64,000 bases of DNA from Pseudomonas farsensis (GTDB lineage Bacteria; Pseudomonadota; Gammaproteobacteria; Pseudomonadales; Pseudomonadaceae): NCBI RefSeq assembly GCF_014268805.2, contig NZ_JABWRF020000002.1, forward strand, positions 1,184,001-1,248,000, given 5' to 3'. The position numbers and the translations under genes are program-made. Shown in pieces: positions 1 to 11,672 of the stretch; the stretch's first letter is position 1; each line of letters starts with the position of its first letter. A model generated the notes under the pieces. It saw only the letters and a list, made by a program, of their open reading frames with translations. It did no database searches and was not told the DNA's origin.

Positions 1-2237
1 ACAGCGCTACCGATGAAGTGAAGGAAATCGAGAGCCAGTACGCCTCCGGCCTGGTAACCCAGGGCGAGAAGTACAACAAGGTCATCGACTTGTGGTCCAA
101 GGCGAACGACGAAGTGTCCAAGGCGATGATGGCCAACCTCTCGAAAGAGAAGGTCATCGACCGCGAAGGCAACGAAGTCGAGCAAGAGTCCTTCAACTCG
201 ATGTACATGATGGCTGACTCCGGTGCTCGTGGTTCTGCTGCTCAGATCCGTCAGCTGGCCGGTATGCGTGGCCTGATGGCCAAGCCGGACGGCTCGATCA
301 TCGAGACGCCGATCACCGCGAACTTCCGTGAAGGCCTGAGCGTACTGCAGTACTTCATCTCGACCCACGGTGCTCGTAAGGGTCTGGCGGATACCGCCTT
401 GAAGACTGCGAACTCCGGTTACCTGACCCGTCGTCTGGTAGACGTGGCGCAGGATCTGGTCGTGACCGAGATCGACTGCGGCACCGACCAGGGTCTGGTC
501 ATGACCCCGCACATCGAAGGCGGTGACGTCGTCGAGCCGTTGGGTGAGCGCGTACTGGGCCGTGTCATTGCCCGTGACGTATTCAAGCCGGGCACCGAGG
601 ACGTCATCGTTCCGGCCGGCACCTTGGTCGACGAGCAGTGGGTCGAGTTCATCGAGCTGAACAGCATCGACGAAGTCATCGTGCGTTCGCCGATCAGCTG
701 CGAAACCCGCTTCGGTATCTGCGCCAAGTGCTACGGCCGTGATCTGGCCCGTGGTCACCAGGTGAACATCGGTGAAGCTGTCGGCGTAATCGCTGCACAG
801 TCGATCGGTGAGCCGGGTACCCAGCTGACCATGCGTACGTTCCACATCGGTGGTGCTGCAAGCCGTACTTCGGCTGCCGACAGCGTCCAGGTGAAGAACG
901 GCGGTATGGTTCGTCTGCACAACCTGAAGCAGGTCGAGCGTGCCGATGGCAACCTGGTTGCTGTATCGCGTTCCGGCGAGCTGGCCATTGCCGATGAATT
1001 CGGTCGTGAGCGTGAGCGCTACAAGCTGCCTTACGGTGCGGTGATTTCGGTCAAGGAAGGTGACAAGGTCGAAGCTGGCGCAATCGTCGCCAAGTGGGAC
1101 CCGCACACCCACCCGATCGTTACCGAACTGAAAGGTACCGTGACCTTCGTGGGCATGGAAGAAAACATCACCATCAAGCGCCAGACCGACGAACTGACCG
1201 GTCTGACCAACATTGAAGTCCTGGACGTCAAGGATCGCCCTGCCGCTGGCAAGGAAATCCGTCCGGCAATCAAGATGGTCGATGCCAACGGCAAGGACCT
1301 GTACCTGCCTGGTACCGACGTACCGGCTCAGTACTTCCTGCCTGCCAACGCCCTCGTCGGTGTGGCTGACGGTGCCCAGATCGGCGTCGGTGACGTAATT
1401 GCGCGTATCCCGCAAGAAACGTCGAAGACCCGTGACATCACCGGTGGTCTGCCACGCGTTGCCGACTTGTTCGAAGCGCGTCGCCCGAAAGAAGCGTCGA
1501 TTCTGGCTGAAGTCAGCGGTACTATCGCATTCGGTAAAGAAACCAAGGGCAAGCGTCGCCTGGTCATTACTCCGACCGACGGCAGCGATCCTTACGAAGA
1601 GCTGATTCCGAAGTGGCGCCACCTGAACGTCTTCGAAGGCGAACAGGTAAACCGCGGCGAAGTTATCTCCGACGGCCCGAGCGATCCACACGATATCCTG
1701 CGTCTGCTGGGTGTCAGCGCGCTGGCGAAATACATCGTCAACGAGATCCAGGACGTTTACCGTCTGCAAGGCGTGAAGATCAACGACAAGCACATCGAGA
1801 CCATCCTGCGTCAGATGCTGCGTAAGGTTGAGATCAGCGAGTCCGGCGATTCCAGCTTCATCAAGGGCGACCAGATGGAACTGACTCACGTACTCGGCGA
1901 GAACGAGCGCCTGGCGGGTGAAGACAAGTTCATCTCGAAGTTCACCCGTGTACTGCTCGGTATCACCAAGGCGTCGCTGTCGACCGAATCGTTCATCTCC
2001 GCGGCTTCCTTCCAGGAAACCACCCGCGTACTGACCGAAGCGGCCGTTACCGGCAAGCGCGATTACCTGCGCGGCCTGAAAGAGAACGTGGTCGTGGGTC
2101 GTCTGATCCCGGCAGGTACCGGTCTGGCTTACCACAGCGAGCGCAAGCGTCGCCGTGAAGCCGACAAGCCGCTGCGTGTGAGCGCCAGTGAGGTCGAAGC
2201 TGCACTGACCGAAGCGCTGAACTCCAGCGGTAACTAA
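1..2237 (+). CDS. rpoC: RNA polymerase beta' subunit, 3' part (5' end outside window)
   Basis: This is the C-terminal 744 or so residues of the largest catalytic subunit of RNA polymerase; Pseudomonas RpoC is about 1,400 residues, so the first half lies to the left. The frame is open from base 3, so no start codon should be assigned here. Visible landmarks are the second zinc-binding cysteine cluster ([11 protein letters not shown], encoded near 690-730, plus an upstream Cys in DCGTDQG) and the trigger-loop segment [12 protein letters not shown] (near 830-860). The C-terminus matches the family. It would be the last gene of the rplKAJL-rpoBC unit, followed by a 209-bp gap to rpsL. Confidence 0.98.
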   Translation, partial: SATDEVKEIESQYASGLVTQGEKYNKVIDLWSKANDEVSKAMMANLSKEKVIDREGNEVEQESFNSMYMMADSGARGSAAQIRQLAGMRGLMAKPDGSIIETPITANFREGLSVLQYFISTHGARKGLADTALKTANSGYLTRRLVDVAQDLVVTEIDCGTDQGLVMTPHIEGGDVVEPLGERVLGRVIARDVFKPGTEDVIVPAGTLVDEQWVEFIELNSIDEVIVRSPISCETRFGICAKCYGRDLARGHQVNIGEAVGVIAAQSIGEPGTQLTMRTFHIGGAASRTSAADSVQVKNGGMVRLHNLKQVERADGNLVAVSRSGELAIADEFGRERERYKLPYGAVISVKEGDKVEAGAIVAKWDPHTHPIVTELKGTVTFVGMEENITIKRQTDELTGLTNIEVLDVKDRPAAGKEIRPAIKMVDANGKDLYLPGTDVPAQYFLPANALVGVADGAQIGVGDVIARIPQETSKTRDITGGLPRVADLFEARRPKEASILAEVSGTIAFGKETKGKRRLVITPTDGSDPYEELIPKWRHLNVFEGEQVNRGEVISDGPSDPHDILRLLGVSALAKYIVNEIQDVYRLQGVKINDKHIETILRQMLRKVEISESGDSSFIKGDQMELTHVLGENERLAGEDKFISKFTRVLLGITKASLSTESFISAASFQETTRVLTEAAVTGKRDYLRGLKENVVVGRLIPAGTGLAYHSERKRRREADKPLRVSASEVEAALTEALNSSGN

Positions 2238-2324
2238 GTAAGGGCAAGGCCCCGGCCAGCCTCGCCCGACCTTCGGTGACAGTAATGTTGCCGATGATCG
2301 GGTGAGGATGGTCGGGGCTTCGTC

Positions 2325-2353
2325 TTGACTGGGTGCAAGATCCTCCGTAGACT
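2325..2353 (+). promoter_or_regulatory. Sigma-70 promoter of the str operon
   Basis: TTGACT (2325-2330) and TAGACT (2348-2353) are separated by exactly 17 bp in the rpoC-rpsL gap. Each hexamer is close to consensus. This implies that rpsL-rpsG-fusA-tuf can be transcribed apart from rpoBC, with a leader of about 85 nt. Just upstream, CGCCCGACC (2263-2271) and GGTCGGGGC (2310-2318) could pair, but no U-tract follows, so I do not call a terminator. Confidence 0.75.
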
Positions 2354-2446
2354 TTTGTACCCTTAAATTTGGTGGGACTCCGTCTCGTCAATTTTTGGCT
2401 TTCTTGCAAGACAATAGAGTCGCAAGGCAATCAGTGGAGCTAGTAG

Positions 2447-2818
2447 ATGGCAACTATCAACCAGCTGGTACGTCAGCCGCGTAAGCGTTCGGTCGAGAAA
2501 TCGGACGTTCCTGCGCTGCAGAACTGCCCGCAACGTCGTGGCGTGTGCACCCGCGTGTACACCACCACGCCGAAAAAACCTAACTCGGCACTGCGTAAAG
2601 TATGCCGTGTGCGTCTGACCAACGGTTTCGAGGTTTCCTCGTACATCGGCGGTGAAGGCCACAACCTGCAAGAACACAGCGTCGTCCTGATTCGTGGCGG
2701 CCGTGTAAAAGACTTGCCAGGTGTTCGTTACCACACCGTTCGCGGCTCTCTGGATACTTCGGGCGTTAAAGGCCGTAACCAGGGTCGTTCGAAGTACGGT
2801 ACCAAGCGTCCGAAGTAA
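2447..2818 (+). CDS. rpsL: 30S ribosomal protein S12
   Basis: S12 sits at the decoding centre of the small subunit and controls accuracy; it is the classic target of streptomycin resistance mutations. The 123-residue product has the expected length and carries the wild-type lysines in PKKPNSA and GGRVKDLPG, so the allele looks streptomycin-sensitive. It is first gene of the str operon, about 95 bp downstream of a strong promoter. The start ATG follows GGAGCTAGTAG, a good ribosome-binding site. Confidence 0.98.
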   Translation: MATINQLVRQPRKRSVEKSDVPALQNCPQRRGVCTRVYTTTPKKPNSALRKVCRVRLTNGFEVSSYIGGEGHNLQEHSVVLIRGGRVKDLPGVRYHTVRGSLDTSGVKGRNQGRSKYGTKRPK

Positions 2819-2924
2819 TCGGCCGTTTGCACATATCCATTTTTTTGAGTCGATAAGAGTAAGGTCGGGCAGGGGTCAAAGACCCACGTCCCGGGCTAAC
2901 CTGAAGACCGTTTGAGGGCTTATC

Positions 2925-3395
2925 ATGCCAAGACGTCGTGTAGCAGCAAAACGTGAGATTCTTGACGATCCGAAGTACGGATCCCAGATCCTCGCCAAGT
3001 TCATGAACCACGTGATGGAAAGCGGCAAAAAGGCCGTAGCCGAGCGCATCGTTTACGGTGCCCTGGATACCGTCAAAGCACGCAAGAACAGCGACCCCCT
3101 GGAAATCTTCGAGAAAGCTCTCGACGCCATCGCTCCGCTGGTCGAAGTCAAGTCCCGCCGTGTCGGCGGTGCCACTTACCAGGTTCCGGTTGAAGTTCGT
3201 CCTTCCCGTCGTAATGCTCTGGCAATGCGTTGGCTCGTAGACTACGCCCGCAAGCGTGGCGAGAAGTCCATGGCCCTGCGCCTGGCTGGCGAGCTGCTGG
3301 ATGCTGCTGAAGGCAAAGGTGCTGCAGTCAAGAAGCGTGAAGACGTGCACCGTATGGCCGAAGCCAACAAAGCGTTCTCGCACTACCGCTTCTAA
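2925..3395 (+). CDS. rpsG: 30S ribosomal protein S7
   Basis: S7 nucleates assembly of the 30S head and contacts the E-site tRNA. The product is 156 residues, the usual length, beginning [13 protein letters not shown]. It follows rpsL by 106 bp, a gap that in enterobacteria contains the S7 autoregulatory target; a similar role here is only an inference, since I see no clearly recognisable structure. fusA follows after 30 bp. Confidence 0.98.
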   Translation: MPRRRVAAKREILDDPKYGSQILAKFMNHVMESGKKAVAERIVYGALDTVKARKNSDPLEIFEKALDAIAPLVEVKSRRVGGATYQVPVEVRPSRRNALAMRWLVDYARKRGEKSMALRLAGELLDAAEGKGAAVKKREDVHRMAEANKAFSHYRF

Positions 3396-3425
3396 TTCAA
3401 GCATCAATCATTTTGCGAGGGCTTT

Positions 3426-5573
3426 ATGGCTCGTACTACAGCAATTAACCGCTACCGTAACATCGGTATCTGTGCGCACGTTGATGCGGGCAAGACTACC
3501 ACTACCGAGCGGATCCTGTTCTACACAGGCCTGAGCCACAAGATGGGCGAGGTGCACGACGGCGCCGCGACCACCGACTGGATGGTGCAGGAGCAGGAGC
3601 GGGGTATTACCATTACCTCCGCTGCCGTTACCACCTTCTGGCAGGGTTCCCGTGGTCAGTACGACAACTACCGCGTAAACGTCATCGATACCCCCGGCCA
3701 CGTTGACTTCACCATTGAAGTTGAGCGTTCGCTGCGTGTACTCGACGGCGCGGTCGTTGTGTTCTGCGGTACCTCCGGCGTTGAGCCGCAGTCCGAAACC
3801 GTATGGCGTCAGGCCAACAAGTACGGCGTTCCACGTGTTGTCTACGTGAACAAGATGGACCGTGCCGGTGCCAACTTCCTGCGCGTTATCGGCCAGATCA
3901 AGACTCGCCTGGGTCACACCCCGGTTCCGGTCCAGCTGGCTATCGGTGCAGAAGATGACTTCCAGGGTCAGGTTGACCTGATCAAGATGAAGGCCATCTA
4001 CTGGAACGACGACGACAAGGGCACCACCTACCGCGAGGAAGAAATTCCTGCGGACATGCTTGAGCTCGCTGAAGAGTGGCGCTCGAACATGGTCGAGGCT
4101 GCTGCCGAGTCCAGCGAAGAGCTGATGAACAAGTACCTGGAAGGCGAAGAGCTGACCGTCGAAGAGATCAAAGCCGGTCTGCGTGCGCGCACCCTGGCCA
4201 GCGAGATCGTTCCGGCTGTCTGTGGTTCGTCGTTCAAGAACAAGGGTGTTCCCCTGGTTCTCGATGCTGTCATCGACTTCCTGCCTGCGCCAACCGAGAT
4301 CCCTGCGATCAAGGGTATCCACCCTGATCTGATCGACGTGCCGAAGGATGAAGTCAAGCCTGAGCAGTACGACGAGCGTCCGGCTAACGACGACGCGCCG
4401 TTCTCGGCTCTGGCGTTCAAGATTGCCACCGACCCGTTCGTGGGTACCTTGACGTTCGTTCGCGTTTACTCTGGCTTCCTGAGCTCCGGTGACTCCGTCA
4501 TCAACTCGGTCAAAGGCAAAAAAGAGCGCGTTGGTCGTATGGTGCAGATGCACGCCAACCAGCGTGAAGAAATCAAGGAAGTACGTGCAGGCGACATCGC
4601 TGCTCTGATCGGCATGAAGGACGTCACCACCGGTGACACCCTGTGCAACGCCGACAAGCCGATCATCCTTGAGCGTATGGACTTCCCTGAGCCGGTAATT
4701 TCGCTCTCCGTAGAGCCGAAAACCAAGGCTGACCAGGAGAAGATGGGTATTGCACTGGGCAAGCTGGCCCAAGAAGACCCGTCGTTCCGCGTCAAGACTG
4801 ACGAAGAAACCGGTCAGACCATCATCTCCGGTATGGGTGAGCTGCACCTGGACATCCTCGTTGACCGCATGAAGCGCGAGTTCAACGTCGAAGCCAACGT
4901 CGGCAAGCCGCAGGTTTCGTACCGCGAGAAGATCACCAAGTCCAACGTCGAGATCGAAGGTAAATTCGTTCGTCAGTCGGGTGGTCGTGGTCAGTTCGGT
5001 CACTGCTGGATCCGTTTCTCGGAGCCAGATCAGGACGACAAAGGCAACATCACCGAAGGTCTGGTGTTCACCAACGAAGTCGTTGGTGGCGTGATTCCTA
5101 AGGAATTCATCGCCCCGATCCAGAAGGGTATCGAAGAGCAGATGAAAAACGGCGTTGTTGCCGGTTATCCTCTGATCGGCCTCAAGGCCACGGTATTCGA
5201 CGGTTCGTACCACGACGTCGACTCCAACGAAATGGCGTTCAAGATCGCTGCTTCGATGGCAACCAAGCAACTGGCCCAGAAGGGCGGTGGCGTGGTTCTC
5301 GAGCCGATCATGAAGGTCGAGGTTGTAACCCCGGAAGACTACCTGGGTGACGTGATGGGTGACCTGAGCCGTCGTCGCGGGATGATCCAGGGTAATGAAG
5401 ACTCGGTGTCCGGCAAGGTAATCACTGCTGAGGTGCCACTCGGAGAGATGTTCGGTTACGCAACCGACGTTCGTTCCATGTCTCAGGGTCGCGCGAGCTA
5501 CTCCATGGAATTTTCCAAATACGCCGAAGCTCCGTCGAACATCGTCGAAGCTCTCGTTAAAAAACAAGGCTGA
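3426..5573 (+). CDS. fusA: Elongation factor G
   Basis: EF-G is the cytosolic GTPase that drives translocation of tRNA and mRNA after peptide transfer and, with ribosome recycling factor, splits ribosomes. The 715-residue product has G1 (AHVDAGKT, residues 17-24), G3 (DTPGH, from about 88) and G4 (NKMD, from about 142), followed by the EF-G-specific domains II to V. It lies between rpsG and tuf in the conserved str operon order. Start ATG is preceded by GAGGGCTTT. Confidence 0.98.
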   Translation: MARTTAINRYRNIGICAHVDAGKTTTTERILFYTGLSHKMGEVHDGAATTDWMVQEQERGITITSAAVTTFWQGSRGQYDNYRVNVIDTPGHVDFTIEVERSLRVLDGAVVVFCGTSGVEPQSETVWRQANKYGVPRVVYVNKMDRAGANFLRVIGQIKTRLGHTPVPVQLAIGAEDDFQGQVDLIKMKAIYWNDDDKGTTYREEEIPADMLELAEEWRSNMVEAAAESSEELMNKYLEGEELTVEEIKAGLRARTLASEIVPAVCGSSFKNKGVPLVLDAVIDFLPAPTEIPAIKGIHPDLIDVPKDEVKPEQYDERPANDDAPFSALAFKIATDPFVGTLTFVRVYSGFLSSGDSVINSVKGKKERVGRMVQMHANQREEIKEVRAGDIAALIGMKDVTTGDTLCNADKPIILERMDFPEPVISLSVEPKTKADQEKMGIALGKLAQEDPSFRVKTDEETGQTIISGMGELHLDILVDRMKREFNVEANVGKPQVSYREKITKSNVEIEGKFVRQSGGRGQFGHCWIRFSEPDQDDKGNITEGLVFTNEVVGGVIPKEFIAPIQKGIEEQMKNGVVAGYPLIGLKATVFDGSYHDVDSNEMAFKIAASMATKQLAQKGGGVVLEPIMKVEVVTPEDYLGDVMGDLSRRRGMIQGNEDSVSGKVITAEVPLGEMFGYATDVRSMSQGRASYSMEFSKYAEAPSNIVEALVKKQG

Positions 5574-5604
5574 TTCAGCCCCTTTAGGCTAGGAGTTCAC
5601 TGTC

Positions 5605-6798
5605 GTGGCTAAAGAAAAATTTGATCGTTCCCTCCCGCACGTCAACGTTGGCACCATCGGTCACGTCGACCACGGTAAAACCACTCTGACTGCTGCTCTG
5701 ACTCGCGTCTGCTCCGAAGTTTTCGGTTCGGCTGTTGTTGACTTCGACAAGATCGACTCGGCTCCAGAAGAAAAAGCACGCGGCATCACCATCAACACCG
5801 CGCACGTCGAGTACAACTCGAAGATCCGTCACTACGCTCACGTTGACTGCCCAGGTCACGCTGACTACGTGAAGAACATGATCACCGGTGCTGCCCAGAT
5901 GGACGGCGCGATCCTGGTTTGCTCGGCCGCTGATGGCCCGATGCCACAAACCCGTGAGCACATCCTGCTGTCCCGTCAGGTTGGCGTTCCGTACATCGTG
6001 GTCTTCCTGAACAAGGCTGACCTGGTAGACGACGCTGAGCTGCTGGAACTGGTCGAGATGGAAGTTCGCGACCTGCTGTCCACCTACGACTTCCCAGGCG
6101 ACGATACCCCGATCATCATCGGTTCGGCTCGTATGGCGCTGGAAGGCAAAGACGACAACGAGATGGGCACCACTGCCGTCAAGAAGCTGGTCGAAACTCT
6201 GGACAGCTACATCCCAGAGCCAGAGCGTGCTATCGACAAGCCGTTCCTGATGCCAATCGAAGACGTATTCTCGATCTCGGGTCGTGGTACCGTTGTTACC
6301 GGCCGTATCGAGCGTGGTATCGTCCGCGTTCAAGATCCGCTGGAAATCGTTGGTCTGCGTGACACCACCACCACCACCTGCACCGGTGTTGAGATGTTCC
6401 GCAAGCTGCTGGACGAAGGTCGTGCTGGCGAGAACTGCGGCGTTCTGCTGCGTGGTACCAAGCGTGACGACGTTGAGCGTGGCCAGGTTCTGGTCAAGCC
6501 AGGTTCGGTCAAGCCGCACACCAAGTTCACCGCAGAAGTCTACGTTCTGTCGAAGGAAGAAGGCGGTCGTCACACTCCGTTCTTCAAAGGCTACCGTCCT
6601 CAGTTCTACTTCCGTACTACTGACGTAACCGGTAACTGCCAGCTGCCAGAAGGCGTTGAGATGGTAATGCCAGGTGACAACATCCAGATGGAAGTCACCC
6701 TGATCAAGACCATCGCAATGGAAGACGGTCTGCGCTTCGCCATCCGTGAAGGCGGTCGTACCGTCGGCGCCGGCGTCGTAGCCAAAATCATCGAGTAA
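5605..6798 (+). CDS. tuf: Elongation factor Tu
   Basis: EF-Tu delivers aminoacyl-tRNA to the ribosomal A site as a GTP complex. The 397-residue product starts at GTG (VAKEKFDRS) behind AGGAG. G motifs are GHVDHGKT (19-26), DCPGH (from 81) and NKAD (from 136); NKAD in place of the common NKCD is usual in pseudomonads. It is the last gene of the str operon and is followed at once by a strong terminator. Pseudomonads normally carry a second near-identical tuf elsewhere; only one copy is in this window. Confidence 0.98.
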   Translation: MAKEKFDRSLPHVNVGTIGHVDHGKTTLTAALTRVCSEVFGSAVVDFDKIDSAPEEKARGITINTAHVEYNSKIRHYAHVDCPGHADYVKNMITGAAQMDGAILVCSAADGPMPQTREHILLSRQVGVPYIVVFLNKADLVDDAELLELVEMEVRDLLSTYDFPGDDTPIIIGSARMALEGKDDNEMGTTAVKKLVETLDSYIPEPERAIDKPFLMPIEDVFSISGRGTVVTGRIERGIVRVQDPLEIVGLRDTTTTTCTGVEMFRKLLDEGRAGENCGVLLRGTKRDDVERGQVLVKPGSVKPHTKFTAEVYVLSKEEGGRHTPFFKGYRPQFYFRTTDVTGNCQLPEGVEMVMPGDNIQMEVTLIKTIAMEDGLRFAIREGGRTVGAGVVAKIIE

Positions 6799-6819
6799 TT
6801 ACTCGACCGATTAAAAAGA

Positions 6820-6844
6820 CCCCCGCTCAGCGGGGGTTTTTTTT
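6820..6844 (+). terminator. Intrinsic terminator after tuf
   Basis: A 7-bp GC stem (CCCCCGC, 6820-6826, with GCGGGGG, 6830-6836), a TCA loop and eight T residues (6837-6844). An A-rich stretch precedes it. It closes the str operon directly before the rpsJ promoter. Confidence 0.9.
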
Positions 6845-6850
6845 ATTGGG

Positions 6851-6879
6851 TTGACACTAAATTGAGGCCTCTATAGAAT
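6851..6879 (+). promoter_or_regulatory. Sigma-70 promoter of the S10 operon
   Basis: TTGACA (6851-6856) and TAGAAT (6874-6879) with a 17-bp spacer, six bases after the tuf terminator. The predicted start of transcription near 6886 leaves a leader of only about 55 nt, too short for the long L4-binding leader known from Escherichia coli. Confidence 0.85.
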
Positions 6880-6939
6880 CACGCCTCCTTTTAGCGGGCG
6901 TAGTGCGTCCGTTGGGAACAGCCTGGAGTCTGAAATCCA

Positions 6940-7251
6940 ATGCAAAATCAGCAAATCCGTATCAGGTTGAAGGCTTTCGACCATCGCCTGATCGACCAAT
7001 CCACCCAGGAAATCGTGGAAACCGCGAAACGTACTGGTGCACAAGTGCGTGGTCCAATTCCACTGCCTACCCGCAAAGAGCGTTTCACCGTTCTGGTCTC
7101 CCCGCACGTCAACAAAGACGCGCGTGACCAGTACGAGATCCGCACTCATAAGCGCGTTCTGGACATCGTCCAGCCAACGGATAAAACCGTTGATGCGCTG
7201 ATGAAGCTTGATCTTGCGGCAGGTGTGGAAGTGCAGATCAGCCTCGGCTAA
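6940..7251 (+). CDS. rpsJ: 30S ribosomal protein S10 / transcription factor NusE
   Basis: S10 belongs to the head of the 30S subunit and, as NusE, joins NusB in antitermination complexes; nusB is also in this window, near 62.2 kb. The 103-residue product has the normal length and the start [15 protein letters not shown]. It heads the S10 operon behind its own promoter. Confidence 0.98.
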
Positions 7252-7331
7252 GACTTCGGTCTTGTCGTGTAACGCTCTGAAATGGGCGGCCATAGCGGGT
7301 GAAAGCCCCGTACACTCATGAGGTTTACAAC

Positions 7332-7967
7332 ATGACTATTGGTGTAGTCGGTCGTAAATGCGGTATGACCCGTATTTTCACCGAAGAAGGTGTCTCCATT
7401 CCGGTCACGGTCGTTGAGATCGAACCGAATCGCGTCACCCAGTTCAAAACCGAAGAAACTGATGGCTACCGTGCAGTGCAAGTCACTGTCGGCGAGCGTC
7501 GTGCTTCGCGCGTGACCGCCGCTCAGGCAGGCCACTTTGCCAAGGCCAACGTTGCCGCTGGTCGCGGTGTCTGGGAGTTCCGTCTTGAAGAAGGCGATTT
7601 CCAGGCTGGCGATCTGATCAAAGCTGAACTCTTCACTGCAGGCCAGCTGGTAGACGTAACCGGTCAGTCCAAAGGTAAAGGCTTTGCCGGTACCATCAAG
7701 CGTTGGAATTTCCGTGGTCAAGATAACACCCACGGTAACTCCGTATCGCACCGCGTTCCTGGCTCTATCGGCCAGTGCCAGACTCCTGGTCGTGTATTCA
7801 AGGGCAAGAAAATGTCCGGTCACATGGGCGCTGAGCGCGTGACTGTGCAGTCCCTGGAAGTAGTACGCGTAGACGCTGAACGCAACCTGCTGCTGATCAA
7901 GGGTGCCGTTCCAGGCGCTACTGGCGGCGACGTGGTTGTACGTCCAGCTGTCAAGGCTCGCGGGTAA
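7332..7967 (+). CDS. rplC: 50S ribosomal protein L3
   Basis: L3 is an early assembly protein that reaches toward the peptidyl-transferase centre. I start it at ATG 7332 ([12 protein letters not shown]), giving 211 residues, because this matches the conserved N-terminus of the family; an in-frame start 33 bp upstream is not conserved sequence. The tip segment [18 protein letters not shown] is intact. Second gene of the S10 operon. Confidence 0.97.
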   Translation: MTIGVVGRKCGMTRIFTEEGVSIPVTVVEIEPNRVTQFKTEETDGYRAVQVTVGERRASRVTAAQAGHFAKANVAAGRGVWEFRLEEGDFQAGDLIKAELFTAGQLVDVTGQSKGKGFAGTIKRWNFRGQDNTHGNSVSHRVPGSIGQCQTPGRVFKGKKMSGHMGAERVTVQSLEVVRVDAERNLLLIKGAVPGATGGDVVVRPAVKARG

Positions 7968-7979
7968 GGGGAAACTGAC

Positions 7980-8582
7980 ATGCAACTTAATGTAAATGAC
8001 GCTCAGGCGATCGAAGTTTCCGAACTGACTTTCGGTGGCGAATTCAACGAGACGCTGGTGCACCAGGCAGTCGTGGCCTACATGGCTGGCGGTCGTCAAG
8101 GTACCAAGCAGCAAAAGACTCGTTCTGACGTATCCGGTGGCGGTAAGCGCCCATGGCGTCAGAAGGGTACTGGCCGTGCTCGTGCTGGTACCAGCCGTGG
8201 TCCGATCTGGCGTGGCGGTGGTGTAACCTTCGCAGCTCGTCCTCAAGATCACTCGCAGAAGCTCAACAAGAAGATGTATCGCGCAGCTCTGCGCTCCATC
8301 CTCGGTGAGCTGGTGCGTAGCGACCGTCTGGTCGTGGTTCAGGACTTCGCTGTTGAAGCGCCGAAAACCAAAGATCTGCTGAACAAGCTGAACGGCATGG
8401 GCCTGACCGATGTTCTCATCGTTTCGGACTCTGTTGATCAGAACCTGTACCTGGCTGCTCGCAACCTGCCGCACGTCGATGTTCGTGACGTTCAAGGTTC
8501 CGACCCGGTCAGTCTGATCGCATACGAGAAAGTGTTGATCACTGTCTCGGCCGTGAAGAAATTCGAGGAGCTGCTGGGATGA
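7980..8582 (+). CDS. rplD: 50S ribosomal protein L4
   Basis: L4 lines the upper peptide exit tunnel and in E. coli also represses its own operon. The 200-residue product contains the tunnel loop (near [22 protein letters not shown]), unmutated at positions usually linked to macrolide resistance. Its stop overlaps the start of rplW by 4 bp (ATGA), which indicates translational coupling. Confidence 0.97.
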   Translation: MQLNVNDAQAIEVSELTFGGEFNETLVHQAVVAYMAGGRQGTKQQKTRSDVSGGGKRPWRQKGTGRARAGTSRGPIWRGGGVTFAARPQDHSQKLNKKMYRAALRSILGELVRSDRLVVVQDFAVEAPKTKDLLNKLNGMGLTDVLIVSDSVDQNLYLAARNLPHVDVRDVQGSDPVSLIAYEKVLITVSAVKKFEELLG

Positions 8583-8878
8583 ACCAGGAACGCGTATTTA
8601 AAGTCCTCCTTGGCCCGCACGTTTCCGAGAAGGCTACCGTTCTGGCTGAGAAGAAAGGCCAGTTCGTATTCAAGGTTGCTACTGATGCAACCAAGCTGGA
8701 AATCAAGAAAGCTGTCGAAGGCCTGTTCGGCGTAAAAGTCGAAAACGTGTCGACTGTTAACGTTCTGGGTAAAACCAAGCGTACCGCACGTGGTCTGGGC
8801 AAGCGTAATGACTGGAAGAAGGCGATCGTCTCCCTTCAGCCAGGCCAAGATCTCGATTTCAGCAGCAGTGCTGAGTAA
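8579..8878 (+). CDS. rplW: 50S ribosomal protein L23
   Basis: L23 sits at the tunnel exit and docks trigger factor and SRP. The product is 99 residues, the usual length (start [18 protein letters not shown]). It overlaps rplD by 4 bp and is followed by rplB after 14 bp with an AAGGAAGG ribosome-binding site. Confidence 0.97.
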   Translation: MNQERVFKVLLGPHVSEKATVLAEKKGQFVFKVATDATKLEIKKAVEGLFGVKVENVSTVNVLGKTKRTARGLGKRNDWKKAIVSLQPGQDLDFSSSAE

Positions 8879-8892
8879 GGAAGGGGTGCATC

Positions 8893-9717
8893 ATGGCAAT
8901 CGTTAAATGCAAACCGACTTCCCCTGGCCGCCGTTTTGTGGTCAAGGTGGTCAACAAGGAGCTGCACAAAGGCGCTCCTCACGCACCGCTGCTCGAGAAA
9001 AAATCGAAGTCTGGTGGTCGTAACAACAATGGCCGCATCACCACTCGTCACGTTGGTGGTGGTCATAAGCAGCATTACCGTCTGGTTGACTTCCGTCGCA
9101 ACGACAAAGATGGCATTCCTGCCACTGTCGAGCGTATCGAATACGACCCGAACCGTACTGCTCACATCGCCCTGCTGTGCTACGCAGACGGTGAGCGTCG
9201 CTACATCATCGCCCCTAAAGGCGTGAGTGCTGGCGATCAGCTGATCGCAGGTGCCCTGGCCCCAATCAAGGCCGGTAACTCCCTGCAGCTGCGCAACATC
9301 CCAGTAGGTAGCACCATTCACGGCGTCGAACTGAAGCCGGGTAAAGGTGCACAGATCGCTCGTTCCGCTGGTGCTTCGGCTCAGCTGATTGCGCGTGATG
9401 GCGTCTACGTGACCCTGCGTCTTCGCTCTGGCGAAATGCGTAAAGTACTGGCTGAGTGCCGTGCGACCCTGGGCGAAGTCTCGAACTCCGAGCACAGCCT
9501 GCGCTCGCTGGGTAAAGCTGGTGCCAAACGCTGGCGCGGCGTTCGCCCAACCGTTCGTGGTGTTGCCATGAACCCGGTTGACCACCCGCATGGTGGTGGT
9601 GAAGGTCGTACCTCCGGTGGTCGTCATCCGGTATCGCCATGGGGCTTCCCAACCAAGGGTGCTAAAACCCGTGGTAATAAGCGTACCGACAACATGATCG
9701 TCCGTCGTCGCAAGTAA
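8893..9717 (+). CDS. rplB: 50S ribosomal protein L2
   Basis: L2 binds helices close to the peptidyl-transferase centre and supports subunit joining. The 274-residue product begins [14 protein letters not shown] and keeps the conserved histidine segment [12 protein letters not shown] near residues 224-235, which is needed for function. Normal position in the S10 operon. Confidence 0.98.
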   Translation: MAIVKCKPTSPGRRFVVKVVNKELHKGAPHAPLLEKKSKSGGRNNNGRITTRHVGGGHKQHYRLVDFRRNDKDGIPATVERIEYDPNRTAHIALLCYADGERRYIIAPKGVSAGDQLIAGALAPIKAGNSLQLRNIPVGSTIHGVELKPGKGAQIARSAGASAQLIARDGVYVTLRLRSGEMRKVLAECRATLGEVSNSEHSLRSLGKAGAKRWRGVRPTVRGVAMNPVDHPHGGGEGRTSGGRHPVSPWGFPTKGAKTRGNKRTDNMIVRRRK

Positions 9718-9733
9718 CTAGAGGGATACGACA

Positions 9734-10009
9734 GTGCCACGTTCTCTGAAAAAAGGTCCTTTTATCGATCTTCACCTGTTGAAGAAGATCGAAGTGGCGG
9801 TGGAGAAGAACGATCGCAAGCCAGTTAAAACCTGGTCGCGCCGTTCGATGATCCTGCCACAAATGGTCGGTCTGACCATCGCGGTACACAACGGTCGCCA
9901 ACACGTCCCCGTTCTCGTGAACGAAGACATGGTCGGCCACAAACTGGGCGAGTTTGCCGGTACCCGCACCTACCGCGGGCACGTGGCTGACAAGAAAGCC
10001 AAGCGTTAA
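9734..10009 (+). CDS. rpsS: 30S ribosomal protein S19
   Basis: S19 pairs with S13 in the 30S head and touches tRNA and the B1 bridges. The product has 91 residues and begins with GTG ([10 protein letters not shown]), the family's conserved N-terminus, behind AGAGGGAT. rplV follows after 11 bp. Confidence 0.97.
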   Translation: MPRSLKKGPFIDLHLLKKIEVAVEKNDRKPVKTWSRRSMILPQMVGLTIAVHNGRQHVPVLVNEDMVGHKLGEFAGTRTYRGHVADKKAKR

Positions 10010-10020
10010 GGGGTTAGGAA

Positions 10021-10353
10021 ATGGAAGTAGCCGCTAAGTTGTCGGGCGCTCGCATCTCCGCCCAGAAAGCCCGCTTGGTCGCCGACCAGATCCGCGGGAA
10101 GAAGGTGGGCGAAGCGCTCAACCTGTTGGCCTTCAGCAGCAAAAAAGCCGCTGAAATCATGAAGAAAGTCCTCGAGTCGGCCGTTGCCAACGCCGAACAC
10201 AACGAAGGCGCAGACGTTGATGACCTGAAGGTCTCCACCGTTTTCGTCAACGAAGGGCGTTCGCTGAAGCGCATCATGCCGCGTGCCAAAGGCCGCGCTG
10301 ATCGCATCGTCAAGCGGTCTTGCCATATCACTGTCAAGGTTGCGGACAAGTAA
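10021..10353 (+). CDS. rplV: 50S ribosomal protein L22
   Basis: L22 forms part of the exit tunnel constriction with L4. The 110-residue product ([20 protein letters not shown]) is of normal length and has the extended beta-hairpin segment near [13 protein letters not shown]. It lies 11 bp after rpsS and 13 bp before rpsC. Confidence 0.97.
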
Positions 10354-10366
10354 CGGAGTCGATCAG

Positions 10367-11053
10367 ATGGGTCAGAAAGTACATCCCACTGGCATTCGCC
10401 TGGGAATCGTCAAGGAGCACACCTCCGTCTGGTATGCAGACGGCGCTACTTACGCAGATTACCTGTTGAAGGATCTGAAAACACGTGAGTACCTCCAAGA
10501 CAAACTAAAAAGCGCGTCCGTAAGCCGTATCGATATCCATCGTCCGGCTCAAACTGCACGCATCACCATCCACACTGCTCGTCCCGGTATCGTTATCGGC
10601 AAGAAAGGTGAAGATGTTGAGAAACTGCGTCAGGACCTGACCAAGCAGATGGGTGTGCCTGTGCACATCAACATCGAAGAGATCCGCAAGCCGGAGCTCG
10701 ACGCTATGCTGGTTGCTCAAAGCGTTGCCCAGCAGCTGGAGCGCCGCGTTATGTTCCGTCGTGCCATGAAGCGCGCCGTGCAGAACGCCATGCGTATTGG
10801 TGCCAAGGGCATCAAGATCCAGGTGAGCGGTCGTCTCGGCGGTGCCGAGATCGCACGTACCGAGTGGTATCGCGAAGGTCGTGTGCCTCTGCACACCCTG
10901 CGTGCCGATATCGACTACAACACCTACGAAGCTCACACCACTTATGGTGTGATCGGTGTGAAGGTTTGGATCTTCAAAGGCGAAGTAATTGGTGGTCGCC
11001 AAGAAGAACTGAAACCACAAGCACCAGCGCCTCGTAAAAAAGCTGCTAAGTAA
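10367..11053 (+). CDS. rpsC: 30S ribosomal protein S3
   Basis: S3 forms the mRNA entry channel with S4 and S5 and has helicase activity there. I start at ATG 10367 ([16 protein letters not shown]), the conserved N-terminus, giving 228 residues; a longer in-frame opening would overlap rplV by 71 bp and is not credible. The KH-domain motif VIGKKGED is present near residue 72. The C-terminal tail is rich in Pro, Ala and Lys. Confidence 0.97.
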   Translation: MGQKVHPTGIRLGIVKEHTSVWYADGATYADYLLKDLKTREYLQDKLKSASVSRIDIHRPAQTARITIHTARPGIVIGKKGEDVEKLRQDLTKQMGVPVHINIEEIRKPELDAMLVAQSVAQQLERRVMFRRAMKRAVQNAMRIGAKGIKIQVSGRLGGAEIARTEWYREGRVPLHTLRADIDYNTYEAHTTYGVIGVKVWIFKGEVIGGRQEELKPQAPAPRKKAAK

Positions 11054-11065
11054 GGGGTACGCCAA

Positions 11066-11479
11066 ATGTTGCAACCAAAGCGTACAAAATTCCGCAAGCA
11101 GATGACTGGCCACAACCGTGGTCTGGCACTGCGCGGTAGCAAGGTCAGCTTCGGCGAGTTCGCCTTGAAGGCTGTTGCTCGCGGTCGCCTCACCGCCCGC
11201 CAGATCGAGTCGGCACGTCGTGCTCTGACCCGTCACGTCAAACGTGGCGGCAAGATCTGGATCCGTGTCTTCCCGGACAAGCCGGTTACCAAAAAGCCTC
11301 TCGAGGTTCGTATGGGTAAAGGTAAGGGTTCCGTGGAATACTGGGTTGCCCAGATTCAGCCAGGCAAAGTCCTGTATGAAATCGAGGGTGTTTCTGAAGA
11401 GCTGGCGCGCGAAGCTTTCGCCCTGGCTGCTGCAAAGCTGCCACTCGCCACCTCCTTTGTTAAGCGGACGGTGATGTGA
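11066..11479 (+). CDS. rplP: 50S ribosomal protein L16
   Basis: L16 contacts the A-site tRNA elbow and completes the peptidyl-transferase region late in assembly. The 137-residue product ([19 protein letters not shown]) has the usual length. Its TGA stop overlaps the ATG of rpmC by one base (TGATG). Confidence 0.97.
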   Translation: MLQPKRTKFRKQMTGHNRGLALRGSKVSFGEFALKAVARGRLTARQIESARRALTRHVKRGGKIWIRVFPDKPVTKKPLEVRMGKGKGSVEYWVAQIQPGKVLYEIEGVSEELAREAFALAAAKLPLATSFVKRTVM

Positions 11480-11670
11480 TGAAAGCGAATGACCTTCGTG
11501 AAAAATCGGCACAGCAGCTGAACGAGCAACTGCTCGGCTTGCTGCGCGACCAGTTCAATCTGCGTATGCAGAAAGCAACTGGCCAGTTGGGGCAGTCGCA
11601 CCTGCTCTCGCAAGTTAAGCGTGACATCGCTCGCGTGAAAACTGTGCTCAACCAGCAGGCAGGTAAGTGA
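11479..11670 (+). CDS. rpmC: 50S ribosomal protein L29
   Basis: L29 lies next to L23 at the tunnel exit. I choose ATG 11479 ([14 protein letters not shown]), giving 63 residues, over the GTG one codon upstream because the MKA start is the family pattern and it couples with the rplP stop. rpsQ follows after 2 bp. Confidence 0.96.
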   Translation: MKANDLREKSAQQLNEQLLGLLRDQFNLRMQKATGQLGQSHLLSQVKRDIARVKTVLNQQAGK

Positions 11671-11672
11671 TC

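Noticed and set aside
2263..2318. Terminator between rpoC and rpsL
   Set aside because: The arms can pair over eight or nine bases, but the loop is long and no T-tract follows.
3408..5567. A 719-codon open frame antisense to fusA
   Set aside because: It mirrors the codon pattern of a strongly expressed GC-rich gene. fusA is certain and the antisense product shows no domain.
6880..6939. L4-responsive S10 leader
   Set aside because: The leader is only about 55 nt and I find no set of hairpins like the E. coli leader.
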